37,855 nt of DNA from an archaeon (GCA_018693315.1 JABHLR010000007.1:1-37855), one strand, 5' to 3'; numbered from the stretch's first letter, positions 27,479-36,577 are shown. Program-made: numbers and translations. Notes: generated by a model from the letters alone, not told the origin.

Positions 27479-28024
27479 TTACAAACCCTGCCCATCAGAC
27501 TTCTTCGTAATCTTCTTCATTAAAAAATCTCTAATTTTCTCAGCCTTCTCCGGACTCACCGCGGGAATAGAACCCTCTGCCCCAGCACCACCACGACGAC
27601 TATAAGAAAGTCCAGCAGTCTGAATCGCAACCGAAGAAAATCCTAACATCCTCGCCAAAATCCCTCGATGAATATCAACATTCTGCACTCTCTCATAAGG
27701 CACATTCGAATATTTCTTCCAAATTATCCCTTTCTCTATTTTCAAATTCGTCGGAGTAAACTCATAAAACCACCGAGTATAAGACATCCTCGCATAAATC
27801 TCTGCAACAACAATTATCAAAACAATATAAACAACAAACCCAACAAGAACAATCCCACCAATATTCCCAATACCAAATACCAATGCCCCAACAATCCCAA
27901 CGATAGGCGCAACAAACCAAGACAAAAATATCATCAAAATAAACGCACCAAAATATCCCCTAACTCTAAACAGCCACGTTGCCCCAGGGTGTAACTTTTC
28001 CATACAACTACATACCAATCCCAT
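27479..28024 (-). CDS. PH-domain (bPH2/YdbS-like) membrane protein
   Basis: TM segments then IWKKYSNVPYERVQNVDIHRGILARMLGFSSVAIQTAG. Confidence 0.85.
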   Translation of the reverse strand: MGLVCSCMEKLHPGATWLFRVRGYFGAFILMIFLSWFVAPIVGIVGALVFGIGNIGGIVLVGFVVYIVLIIVVAEIYARMSYTRWFYEFTPTNLKIEKGIIWKKYSNVPYERVQNVDIHRGILARMLGFSSVAIQTAGLSYSRRGGAGAEGSIPAVSPEKAEKIRDFLMKKITKKSDGQGL

Positions 28025-28081
28025 TTAAAAATATATCTCATTCCAACAATCCTTAAAAACCACAATCTCCTATTCTAAAAC

Positions 28082-30946
28082 ATGACTTACATAAAAAAGA
28101 TGGTGATGCACGGGTTCAAGTCCTTCGCGAGAAAAACAGAAATCCCCCTAGAAAACGCAATGAACGTAATCGTCGGACCAAACGGCTCCGGAAAATCAAA
28201 CATCACCGACGCTCTCTGCTTCGTACTCGGACGATTATCAATCAAATCAATCCGAGCAGCAAAAGCAGCAAACCTACTTTTCTCAGGAAACAAAACATAC
28301 AAAGGCGCAGCCGAAGCATCAGTAGAACTAACATTCGACAACTCAGACAAAACATTCGGCGTCGACTCAAACGAAGTCACAATCAAAAGAACAGTAAGAA
28401 AAACCGGGCAATCAATCTATAGAATAAACGGGCACACAAAAACACGACAAGAAATCCTAGAACTAATGGCACAAGCCGGCGTCGACCCAAACGGATTCAA
28501 TATCGTACTACAAGGAGAAATACAATCCTTAGTAAAAGCAACATCAGAAGAACGACGAAAAATAATCGAAGAGGTCGCAGGTATCTCGATCTACGAAACA
28601 CGAAAACACAAATCTCTAAGGGAATTAGAAAAAACCGAAGAAAAACTGAAGGAAGTCTCAGCCGTTCTAAAAGAAAGAACATCGTATCTAAAAAATCTCG
28701 ACAAAGAAAGACAGGAAGCAATGTCCTACCAAAAACTTGAAACGACAATCAAGCGATGCAAAGCAACTCTAATCTCAAAAACGAAAAACACCAAAGAAAA
28801 AGAAACATCTGAAATCGAAAAAACAATTGAGAACTACAACTCAGAAATTGAAAAACTAAAAAGACAAATTCAAGAAAAAAATATCGGCGCGGAAGAATTC
28901 CAAAATAAAATCCTAGTAATCAATAAACAAATCCAATCTTCAACCAGCAACGAACAAGAAGTATTACACCGAGACATCTCAGACCTAAAAGCAGACCTCG
29001 CAGGATTAGACGTAAGACGAGAAAACTTCGACAACAGAACGGCTCAAGGAAAGGAAAAAATCGAATCACTAAAAAATAAAATCGAAAATCTAAACCTCGA
29101 AATATCACAAATCCAAACTTCATCTCCAAAAATAAAAGAACAACAAGAACAACATAAAATCCTCCAAGAAAAATTCGACATCCTAGAACAACAGCGAAGA
29201 AAATTCTACGTCCTAAAATCCGACCTCTCAACTCTCGAAAATCAAAAATCGCAAAAAGAAAAATTCCTAATCGAATCGCAAAAAGAAGTCCAGCTAATCG
29301 AACAAACAATCACGTCCCTATTCCACGAAATCAAATATTCCAAATCAACAGGCGAAAATGAAAAACTAAAATTAGAATCTAAATCAAAACTCGAAACAAC
29401 GATAACTCAAATATCAAATCTTGAAAAAGAAATTTTAGAAAAAGAAAAAAGAAACGCAATCCTAAATACAGACATCAAACGAGAAGAAAAACTAAAAGAC
29501 GACATCACCCAACTAAAATCCTGTCCAATATGCAAGCAAGATGTAAGCGACGGACACAAACACAAAATCTCAGATTCAGCAAACACAAAAATAGATTCAG
29601 CAAAAACAGAAGTCGAAAGAAATCTAAAAATAAAAACAGAAGAAGCTGGAAAAATAAATCATCTTCAAAATAGACTATCAGAACTAAGAGCAAAATTAAA
29701 TGAGTTAGACATCGATAGATTCAAGCTAAGAAACTCCGAAGAGAAAAAAGAACAAATAAAACGAATCACAGAAAACCAAATCGAAACGAAAAAAGAACTA
29801 ACATCAATCAACGAAAAATTCCATAAACTAAAAACCGATTATGAAAAGTTAAAAGACATCGAAGAAAAATACGACGAAACAAGACTAAATCTCCAAGAAC
29901 TATCTTTCGCAGATCTAGATGTCGACAGCGAAATAACAATGAAGCAAAAAGAGATTAACAGACTAACAGTCGAATTAAAATCCACAACAAGAGATATCGA
30001 AGAATCCGAAATCGAATTAAGAAAAATCGAAGTTCAAATAACAGAAAAAGATAAGCAAGCAGTAAAGAAAGAAATCGAAGAACAAAAACTATACGAAAAA
30101 GCACAAAAATTCTTCGACAAAAGAAACGAACTACAAGATCAGCAAAAAGTTCTAGAAACAGACATCATCGGATTACAACACACAGCAAAGAACCTCGAAG
30201 ACAAAATTAATCACAACAAAATCCAAAGAGCTCAAATCGAAGCGCAAATAGATTCCCTAAAATCAGAACTCCTAGAATTCGGCCAAGTCGAACTCTTGCA
30301 ATTACCAGTCGACCAACTTAAAGAACGACTACAAAAATCACAATTTAGAATCTCAAGATTAGGAAACGTAAACCTAAGAGCTCTAGAAGTCTTCGACAAA
30401 GTAGGAGAACAAGTAAAACTAATCCAAGACAAAGTCGAAGTAATTTCAGGCGAAAGAGAAAAAATCGAAAAGATCATTGGCGAAATTGACAAAAAGAAAA
30501 AGAAATCCTTCATGACAACACTAACAGCAGTCAATGAATACTTCACACGAAACTTCTCACAACTTTCAAGAAAAGGTGAGGTCTTCCTAGAGCTAGAAAA
30601 CAAAAAAGAACCATTCGAGGGCGGACTAAACATCCTAGTAAAAGTCTCACGTGGAAGATACTTCGACATCACATCTCTATCAGGCGGCGAAAAAACAATG
30701 GTAGCATTATCCTTAATTTTCGCAATCCAAGAATACCGACCTTACTGCTTCTACGTATTCGACGAAATCGACGCAGCCCTAGACAAACACAACTCCGAGC
30801 TACTAGCAGCCTTAATCAAAAAATACATGACAACCGGCCAGTACATAATCATAACACACAACGACACACTAATCTCAGAAGCCACAAATCTCTACGGAGT
30901 AAGCATGCAAGAAAACATGTCAAAGATTATATCTCTGAAAGTCTAA
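28082..30946 (+). CDS. SMC-family ATPase with a central Rad50-like zinc-hook motif
   Basis: Head N: HGFKSFARKTEIPLENAMNVIVGPNGSGKSNITDALCFVLG; head C: VSRGRYFDITSLSGGEKTMVALSLIFAIQEYRPYCFYVFDEIDAALD; central CPICK at codons 481-485 of 954. Confidence 0.93.
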   Translation: MTYIKKMVMHGFKSFARKTEIPLENAMNVIVGPNGSGKSNITDALCFVLGRLSIKSIRAAKAANLLFSGNKTYKGAAEASVELTFDNSDKTFGVDSNEVTIKRTVRKTGQSIYRINGHTKTRQEILELMAQAGVDPNGFNIVLQGEIQSLVKATSEERRKIIEEVAGISIYETRKHKSLRELEKTEEKLKEVSAVLKERTSYLKNLDKERQEAMSYQKLETTIKRCKATLISKTKNTKEKETSEIEKTIENYNSEIEKLKRQIQEKNIGAEEFQNKILVINKQIQSSTSNEQEVLHRDISDLKADLAGLDVRRENFDNRTAQGKEKIESLKNKIENLNLEISQIQTSSPKIKEQQEQHKILQEKFDILEQQRRKFYVLKSDLSTLENQKSQKEKFLIESQKEVQLIEQTITSLFHEIKYSKSTGENEKLKLESKSKLETTITQISNLEKEILEKEKRNAILNTDIKREEKLKDDITQLKSCPICKQDVSDGHKHKISDSANTKIDSAKTEVERNLKIKTEEAGKINHLQNRLSELRAKLNELDIDRFKLRNSEEKKEQIKRITENQIETKKELTSINEKFHKLKTDYEKLKDIEEKYDETRLNLQELSFADLDVDSEITMKQKEINRLTVELKSTTRDIEESEIELRKIEVQITEKDKQAVKKEIEEQKLYEKAQKFFDKRNELQDQQKVLETDIIGLQHTAKNLEDKINHNKIQRAQIEAQIDSLKSELLEFGQVELLQLPVDQLKERLQKSQFRISRLGNVNLRALEVFDKVGEQVKLIQDKVEVISGEREKIEKIIGEIDKKKKKSFMTTLTAVNEYFTRNFSQLSRKGEVFLELENKKEPFEGGLNILVKVSRGRYFDITSLSGGEKTMVALSLIFAIQEYRPYCFYVFDEIDAALDKHNSELLAALIKKYMTTGQYIIITHNDTLISEATNLYGVSMQENMSKIISLKV

Positions 30947-30958
30947 TCTCTAAGAAAA

Positions 30959-31288
30959 TTACTCTTCTTGACCAAAACAAAATCCCTCAATACATTCACA
31001 ACCCGAATAAGGACAAGCTATAACTTCTCCATTTCTTGTGATAATTGGCCCTTCCCCAGAATCATAAAAGTCCTGATCCCCCTTAATGCAATAACAAGAA
31101 CGCAATGCGCAATCGCTATCTACTTCACAACTTCGACTACACTGATCAGCACTCCCAGAACCACATTCTCTTATCCCGGGATAATCTTGAAAAAGAAAAT
31201 ACACCGACAAAGAGACAAACAATAAAAGAAAAATCCCAACAACTATTATCACCCACCACCACAATTTTCTCATAGAACAGACAAACAA
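30959..31288 (-). CDS. TM-anchored Cys-rich extracytoplasmic protein
   Basis: Single TM then many Cys (CGSGSADQCSRSCEVDSDCALRSCYCIKG...CPYSGCECIEGFCFG). Confidence 0.7.
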   Translation of the reverse strand: MFVCSMRKLWWWVIIVVGIFLLLFVSLSVYFLFQDYPGIRECGSGSADQCSRSCEVDSDCALRSCYCIKGDQDFYDSGEGPIITRNGEVIACPYSGCECIEGFCFGQEE

Positions 31289-31334
31289 GTATATTATTTA
31301 AAACTATTCCATAGTCTCTCGACACTTTCAAAAC

Positions 31335-31359
31335 AAAAAATCAACCCCCATAAAGGGGG
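31335..31359 (-). terminator. Hairpin CCCCC-ATAAA-GGGGG with T-tract, downstream of the surface protein gene
   Basis: Minus strand reads ..GCCCCCTTTATGGGGGTTGATTTTTT. Confidence 0.5.
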
Positions 31360-31393
31360 CAATTATAAAAATAAAAAATAAAAATTATTTTAA

Positions 31394-32602
31394 TTAATAG
31401 TAGCTAGTTTCTACTTCTTCAATTGGCGCTTCTTTTCTTGTAAGGAGAACAACTAAAACTGCAAGTAAAACAACGAAGATAATCACAAGGATTACTGTCA
31501 AAGCAACAATGGAAGTGGAAACCGAAGCTCCAACAACATTAGCACTAAAAACAGTTTGCTCGCCGTCTACATCTACAGAAAAAGTATAAGTTCCAACGTC
31601 AGCGTCAGAATCTGCAGTCACAGTAACGGAAACAGTCTCGCTAGCATCTGGGCCAACAGTAACAACTGAGGGCGCGGATACGCTCAAAACATCTCCAGAA
31701 ACAGTCTCGATGTTAAAAACTCTAACATCATCAGCAGAATTCACAATAACCATATCATAGGTTATAGTATCGCCAGCGTTCAAATCCTTGTTCTTTACGG
31801 AAGCCAGAACCAAAGTGGAGGCAGAATCGCCAACACTAATCAAGTTCTTAACAACTGTTTCAGAATCACTATTGTAAACTTCTACCTCAAGTTCGTAAAC
31901 ACCAGCAGCAGTGCCAGCAGGAACTTTCAGGTATACCGTTCGCAACATCGAGTCCTCTTCATCATCGTAATCTACATAATCCTCATTAGGAATCAAATCC
32001 CCAACGTAACCTCGAGTGGAAACACCCAAAGCAGGAATAGAAGCTACAACATAAGCGTCGTCCATCCTATTAAATCCGACATTTTTTACAACAACGGAAA
32101 CAGGAAAAACATCGCCGGCCGAAACCTTAGAAGTGTAGTCAACAGATAAAACCTCAAAAACATAAGATTCTCTCTGCATACTTACTCGATAGTCCTCATC
32201 ATAGTCATCAGTGTCATGGTCAGCGTCATAAATTTCAACGCTAAGTGTCATCTCGTCCAAGTCTTCGTCAATATCAGACGGAAGCCTCAAAGACAAAAGC
32301 TTAGTATATCTCTTTCCAGCAACAACATTAAATCTTCCAGTGGAAGCGTCAACATCATCACGGCCATCATACATACCAACCTCAACCTTAACATCTTCAG
32401 CATCTTCACCAGCAACAAAAGTAACCCTCACAGGCACAACATCACCAGCAAAACTCGCTAAATTATCATCAAGATCTATTGACTCTCCATTAAGCTCTAT
32501 CTGAACATTATTAGCCAAACCCGCAGAAGCGAATCCGACAACTAACAAAGCTAGAACTGCAACAAAAGGAACCAAAAGCATATTTCTTTTCATATTTTTC
32601 AT
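31394..32602 (-). CDS. Surface/S-layer-like protein with Ig-like (CARDB/COG1361-type) repeats and C-terminal TM anchor
   Basis: N-terminal signal, repeated beta domains (GDVFPVSVVVKNVG, GDTITYDMVIVNSADD, VSVTVTADSDADVGTYTFSV), C-terminal TM plus LLTRKEAPIEEVETSYY. TATA position suggests an internal Met rather than 32623; exact start uncertain. Confidence 0.75.
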   Translation of the reverse strand: MKNMKRNMLLVPFVAVLALLVVGFASAGLANNVQIELNGESIDLDDNLASFAGDVVPVRVTFVAGEDAEDVKVEVGMYDGRDDVDASTGRFNVVAGKRYTKLLSLRLPSDIDEDLDEMTLSVEIYDADHDTDDYDEDYRVSMQRESYVFEVLSVDYTSKVSAGDVFPVSVVVKNVGFNRMDDAYVVASIPALGVSTRGYVGDLIPNEDYVDYDDEEDSMLRTVYLKVPAGTAAGVYELEVEVYNSDSETVVKNLISVGDSASTLVLASVKNKDLNAGDTITYDMVIVNSADDVRVFNIETVSGDVLSVSAPSVVTVGPDASETVSVTVTADSDADVGTYTFSVDVDGEQTVFSANVVGASVSTSIVALTVILVIIFVVLLAVLVVLLTRKEAPIEEVETSYY

Positions 32603-32688
32603 ATTCAATTTAGTTAAATTCAAAACACCTGAAAACTATTTAAAGCTTGTTATTGTTGTAATTCCAGAGAGACGAAAAACCTTAAATA

Positions 32689-32704
32689 GTATACCTAGGT
32701 ATAC
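32689..32704. promoter_or_regulatory. Perfect 16-bp palindrome GTATACCTAGGTATAC in the RHH gene promoter
   Basis: Self-reverse-complementary; directly downstream of TATA-like CTTAAATAG and 29 nt before the start codon. Confidence 0.6.
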
Positions 32705-32733
32705 AATCTATTGTAAAAATCAGTAATAAAAAA

Positions 32734-33000
32734 ATGACACGGAAAAAATCTCCAGCAGAAAAAATCACGACGATAAAACTCCTAGAGGAAACAAAACTTC
32801 GTATTGAAAAACTCCGAGAACACAAAAGAGAATCCTATGATGACATTCTTCGAAAAATTCTATATGTATTAAACACAGCACGAGAGTCTCCAGAAAAAGC
32901 AAAAAGAGTTCTAGAAAGAATCGCAAACCTCAGACAAAGAATGATTGAAGAAGAAAAACAGCAAAAAGAAGATTTAGAAAACGAAAACAAAATAGAATAA
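32734..33000 (+). CDS. Ribbon-helix-helix (VapB/DUF-type antitoxin-like) DNA-binding protein
   Basis: KITTIKLLEETKLRIEKLREHKRESYDDILRKILYVLN. Confidence 0.75.
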   Translation: MTRKKSPAEKITTIKLLEETKLRIEKLREHKRESYDDILRKILYVLNTARESPEKAKRVLERIANLRQRMIEEEKQQKEDLENENKIE

Positions 33001-33041
33001 AACAAAAAGACATTTTATAAACTTCTCATCACCCAATATTA

Positions 33042-33191
33042 TGGTTAGCCTTAGCAGTAATCATAATCATAATCCTAGTAGTCTTAATATATTCCATATT
33101 CAAAAAACCAAAAACCTTTCCCAAAAAACAATCTGGCTCTCGTCCCACAATCAAACCACAAACACCAAGACCAACACAAACATTTCAATAA
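33042..33191 (+). pseudogene. Probable small single-TM protein whose frame is offset by one base from its ATG (frameshift or sequence error)
   Basis: Frame at 33042: WLALAVIIIIILVVLIYSIFKKPKTFPKKQSGSRPTIKPQTPRPTQTFQ*; ATG at 33041 is in another frame; removing one G would join them. Confidence 0.45.
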
Positions 33192-33192
33192 A

Positions 33193-33972
33193 TCACATCT
33201 CAGAAAAAATTCTCTTCCCAACAACCGAATCAGCAACTGGATCCGGCGACTCACAAATAATCACAACATCCTTATCCAACTTTTTCAAAAAATCCAACAC
33301 CTTTTTCCACTCATCAACCTCAGTCACCTTATGCTTCTTCTCACCCTTATCCCCATATATAATCCCCGAAAAATGACAGTGCCACTCATCCTGTGGAAAC
33401 GCATCCTTAATTTTCTCAAACTCATACTTCCCATACCTCGCCAAAACATGAGCAATATCAATACAAAAACCACAGCCAGTCACATTCACCAAATCGGCAA
33501 CCTCATCAATCGATCCAAAAACATTCTTCTTCCCCATCACCTCAGGACACAATTCAACATCCCAACCTTTATCCTCAATAACTTTCTTCATCTCAAAAAT
33601 CCCTTCCCTAATTTTAATAGCAGCCTCTTCACTTTCCATGCCAGAATAAAACCCAGGATGAAAAACAACTCGCTTAGCTCCAAGCCAATTTCCAACCTCA
33701 CAACATTTCAAAATCCTTTTCTTCGACGCCTCAATCTTCTCATCCTCCTTCGAATTCAAATTAACATAATACGGCGCATGTATCGACAAAAAAATCCCAA
33801 GCTTTTTAGCAGCCTTCCCAATCTTCAAACCATCTTCCTTATTTTTTATATAAGCCCCGTAAGTAAACGCAATCTCACAGGCCTCAAGCCCCATATCATG
33901 AAACATCTCCAAATTAGAAACCGCATCCTTCACAGACCCAAGCCCCGTCGGACCAAACTTTATTTTAGACAT
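33193..33972 (-). CDS. Endonuclease IV-like (AP endonuclease family 2) TIM-barrel protein
   Basis: LSIHAPYYVNLNS, VVFHPGFYSG, LCPEVMGKKNVFGSIDEVADLV, GFCIDIAHVLARYG, HCHFSGI; start placed at MSKIKFGPTG. Confidence 0.88.
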   Translation of the reverse strand: MSKIKFGPTGLGSVKDAVSNLEMFHDMGLEACEIAFTYGAYIKNKEDGLKIGKAAKKLGIFLSIHAPYYVNLNSKEDEKIEASKKRILKCCEVGNWLGAKRVVFHPGFYSGMESEEAAIKIREGIFEMKKVIEDKGWDVELCPEVMGKKNVFGSIDEVADLVNVTGCGFCIDIAHVLARYGKYEFEKIKDAFPQDEWHCHFSGIIYGDKGEKKHKVTEVDEWKKVLDFLKKLDKDVVIICESPDPVADSVVGKRIFSEM

Positions 33973-34012
33973 AGTCAAAAGACTACTGGCAACAATTTAA
34001 ACTTAACGAAAA

Positions 34013-34378
34013 CTAACACCCACAAAAATATCTTGTCAAAACCACAATAGCCAAAACAAAAAACAACAGCATGGCAAACTCCGCCAGCCATTCAGGAATC
34101 TTAATATGAAAATATTTCTTATAAAACCTCGGCATAAAATTTCTTTTTTTAACATCAACTCCAGACAACCTCAACAAAATATTCTCCAATCTAGTGAGGG
34201 GGCATAAACCATAAATCTGTTGAACCAAAAAAACAAAAATTATGAAAAGTGCCGGTATAACTTTAAACTTCTCAGAAACAAAAACCGCAATAACCGACGC
34301 AATAACCAATATACTTACAATAATATGAGCAATCTCAATTTGACGAGCCCAAAATTTTAATCTCTTATTTGTAACCAT
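34013..34378 (-). CDS. Multi-TM membrane protein (possibly DUF2784-like)
   Basis: IYGLCPLTRLENILLR motif and several TM helices. Confidence 0.65.
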   Translation of the reverse strand: MVTNKRLKFWARQIEIAHIIVSILVIASVIAVFVSEKFKVIPALFIIFVFLVQQIYGLCPLTRLENILLRLSGVDVKKRNFMPRFYKKYFHIKIPEWLAEFAMLLFFVLAIVVLTRYFCGC

Positions 34379-34851
34379 TAATTAGCCTCCGGCACATCCA
34401 AAACTTCCAAATTAATCCTACCCAAATTCTGCACCAAATAAGTATGCAACTTCTTAATCACCAAATCCTGCAACCCTTCCTTCAACAAACCACTACACCT
34501 ACCAATATCGCTCTCAGGAAGCATAACAACGTTCTCAGGAAGCATACAAGTCATCTTATGCCCCTCCAGCTTCAACGAGTCCTGATTATTCAATTCACCT
34601 CTCAGAAGCTCAACTCCAACCTCACACTCATCACCAGAATCTCCTTTTATCGTATATTCAAAAATCATCTCATCCCCTCCAATAAAAATAACCTTATCAC
34701 ACCTCTCCAAATGCGCATTAAAACAATCCCAAGTATCACACTCATCATAACTAAAAAAGAAAGCCCAAACTCCCCAAACCAAAAGCGCCAACACAATCAA
34801 AACCACAAACCACTTCCAGCTAAAGTACCTCTTTTTCTCAACACCTATCAT
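34378..34851 (-). CDS. TM-anchored hypothetical protein
   Basis: N-terminal TM, acidic ectodomain; stop/start overlap with the downstream gene. Confidence 0.65.
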   Translation of the reverse strand: MIGVEKKRYFSWKWFVVLIVLALLVWGVWAFFFSYDECDTWDCFNAHLERCDKVIFIGGDEMIFEYTIKGDSGDECEVGVELLRGELNNQDSLKLEGHKMTCMLPENVVMLPESDIGRCSGLLKEGLQDLVIKKLHTYLVQNLGRINLEVLDVPEAN

Positions 34852-34884
34852 AACAACAATACACCAAACCGGTATATAAATATT

Positions 34885-34914
34885 ATCAAAAAAATAAAAA
34901 GCCCTAATCGGGAC
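34885..34914 (-). terminator. Hairpin GCCC-TAATC-GGGAC with T-tract, downstream of dnaG
   Basis: Minus strand GTCCCGATTAGGGCTTTTTATTTTTTT; a second hairpin GGTC-GATAA-GACC precedes it. Confidence 0.55.
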
Positions 34915-34947
34915 AAATAAAGCATCGGTCTTATCGACCTTATAATT

Positions 34948-36108
34948 TTAAAGTGAAACTAGTCGTACATCTGTAGCTGGAACTTTTCCGAATGTCTTCG
35001 CCGCAACTGCCTTTGACTTCATTCTCTCAGCAGCCTGAACAACAGTCCCAGCAGCCGAAGAAACCATCAAAACAAAAGCGTCTTTCGCATCAACCGTGCC
35101 GAGTCTCATAACAGAAACGTTCTTAACAACTTCCAAATCTTCATTCAGAACCAGAACATTCTTGCCCTTAATCTCAGACGAAATTTCTCTCAACTTCGAA
35201 ATATCGTCATCAGTCAATTCTCTTCGAACAACATCTTCAACAGGCGCACTAGTTACAGCAGGTCGCGAACTTCGAGCAGTAGATTTGCCACCCAAAAAAA
35301 CCTTCGCAGGAACTTTTTTCCTCAAAGCCTGCAATGCTTCCTTCTGAGTCAATTCTTCAACTTCCTTGCCGTCAGGTGCTTGTGCAATGTAAACAACTTT
35401 CGCATTGTCAAAAACATTCTGCGCAATTAGATTACCTCCACGGTCACCGTCAACAAACAAAGTCAATTCCTTAGTCTCTCCAAGCGTAGCGATAGTCTTT
35501 GGAAATCTCGTTCCCTGCATTCCTATAACATTATTAATGCCATACTTCAACAGATTAACAACATCCGCTCGACCCTCACAAACGATAAGTTCTTTCTCAT
35601 CATCTATATTCGGACCAGCAGCCAAACTCTCAGGACCATAACTCACAACCTTAGCAGTTCGAGTAGATTCCCGGATTTCAGTTCCCATCTCAGTCGAATC
35701 CATCCCCTGATTCTTGATTCCAGCAAGCAATGCCTTAGCACGCTCCATGATATAATCACGCTTAGAACCACGAACATCAGAAACATCTCGAATAGTAATC
35801 TTCGCATCAGTCGGACCTATTTTATCAATAGTCTCCAAACTAGCCGCTATAATTGTAGTCTCAGTCTTATCTAAAGCAGACGGAATAACGATCTCTCCAG
35901 TTGTCTTACCACCTTCAGTGACAAGCTCAACCTCGATACGACCAATCTTTCCTTCTTTCTGAAGCTCCCTCAATTCCATATCGGAACCAAGTAAACCCTC
36001 AGTCTGTCCAAACAGAGCCCCAATTACATCAGGTTTCTGAAACGGACCATCCGCTGTAAAGTCTGCAATAATCGAATATTTTATCGACGCTGGACTTATT
36101 TTAGCCAT
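34948..36108 (-). CDS. dnaG: Archaeal DnaG (primase-like, exosome-associated)
   Basis: MAKISPASIKYSIIADFTADGPFQKPDVIGALFGQTEGLLGSDMELRELQKEGKIGRIEV and Toprim region LIVCEGRADVVNLLKYGINNVIGMQGTRFPKT. Confidence 0.95.
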   Translation of the reverse strand: MAKISPASIKYSIIADFTADGPFQKPDVIGALFGQTEGLLGSDMELRELQKEGKIGRIEVELVTEGGKTTGEIVIPSALDKTETTIIAASLETIDKIGPTDAKITIRDVSDVRGSKRDYIMERAKALLAGIKNQGMDSTEMGTEIRESTRTAKVVSYGPESLAAGPNIDDEKELIVCEGRADVVNLLKYGINNVIGMQGTRFPKTIATLGETKELTLFVDGDRGGNLIAQNVFDNAKVVYIAQAPDGKEVEELTQKEALQALRKKVPAKVFLGGKSTARSSRPAVTSAPVEDVVRRELTDDDISKLREISSEIKGKNVLVLNEDLEVVKNVSVMRLGTVDAKDAFVLMVSSAAGTVVQAAERMKSKAVAAKTFGKVPATDVRLVSL

Positions 36109-36407
36109 TTTTCTTTTCTTTCTCCATATTTAATTCATTAGAAATATACCTACTCTTAGCGCAAAGCGCCCCCGATTCCATAATCGTGAATGTGATACGT
36201 AATAATAATTTACTCGGCCATCTCTAACAAAAAACAAAACAAATTTCCCTTTATAAAGCTTGTTATAACCCGAAATAACCAGAAAAATCTCCACTCTTTT
36301 TTACCTCTTTCTCTTTAAATTCTTTTGTGTCCTCAACTAACCCAAAAATCTCACAGAAATATTTATAAAGATTTTAACTCAGTAAAAAGTAAATAAAAGA
36401 GGGTAAC

Positions 36408-36482
36408 ATGGAAATCAAAAAAGAAGACAACCTTGAAGAAGAAGAATTCGACGACGAGGAAGAGCTCGAGGATGATGACTAA
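36408..36482 (+). CDS. Acidic microprotein (24 aa)
   Basis: MEIKKEDNLEEEEFDDEEELEDDD; RBS-like GAGGG before ATG, TATA-like ATTTATAAAG upstream. Confidence 0.5.
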   Translation: MEIKKEDNLEEEEFDDEEELEDDD

Positions 36483-36496
36483 CCCTAAAAAACAAA

Positions 36497-36577
36497 ATGG
36501 CTGAAACCAAAGAAGATTTGAACGAATTGTTCGAAAACGAAGATAGCGACGTTGACTTAAACGAAGGCTGTGACTAA
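36497..36577 (+). CDS. Acidic microprotein (26 aa)
   Basis: MAETKEDLNELFENEDSDVDLNEGCD, immediately downstream of the first acidic ORF; followed by T-rich tract CTTTTTCTTATTTTTATTTTTT. Confidence 0.5.
   Translation: MAETKEDLNELFENEDSDVDLNEGCD

Noticed and set aside
28082-30946. Calling this gene Rad50 because of the CPIC hook
   Set aside because: Walker A context and signature region (SLSGGEKTMVALSLIFAIQ...FDEIDAALD) are SMC-like, and no Mre11 gene is adjacent; kept as SMC-type with a hook.
32734-33000. Type II toxin-antitoxin pair
   Set aside because: Only an RHH/antitoxin-like gene is present; neither neighbour resembles a toxin (PIN, RelE, etc.).
33041-33376. 111-aa ORF from ATG 33041
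   Set aside because: N/S/T/H-rich composition, runs into the endonuclease IV-like gene antisense; the +1 frame gives a more credible TM protein.
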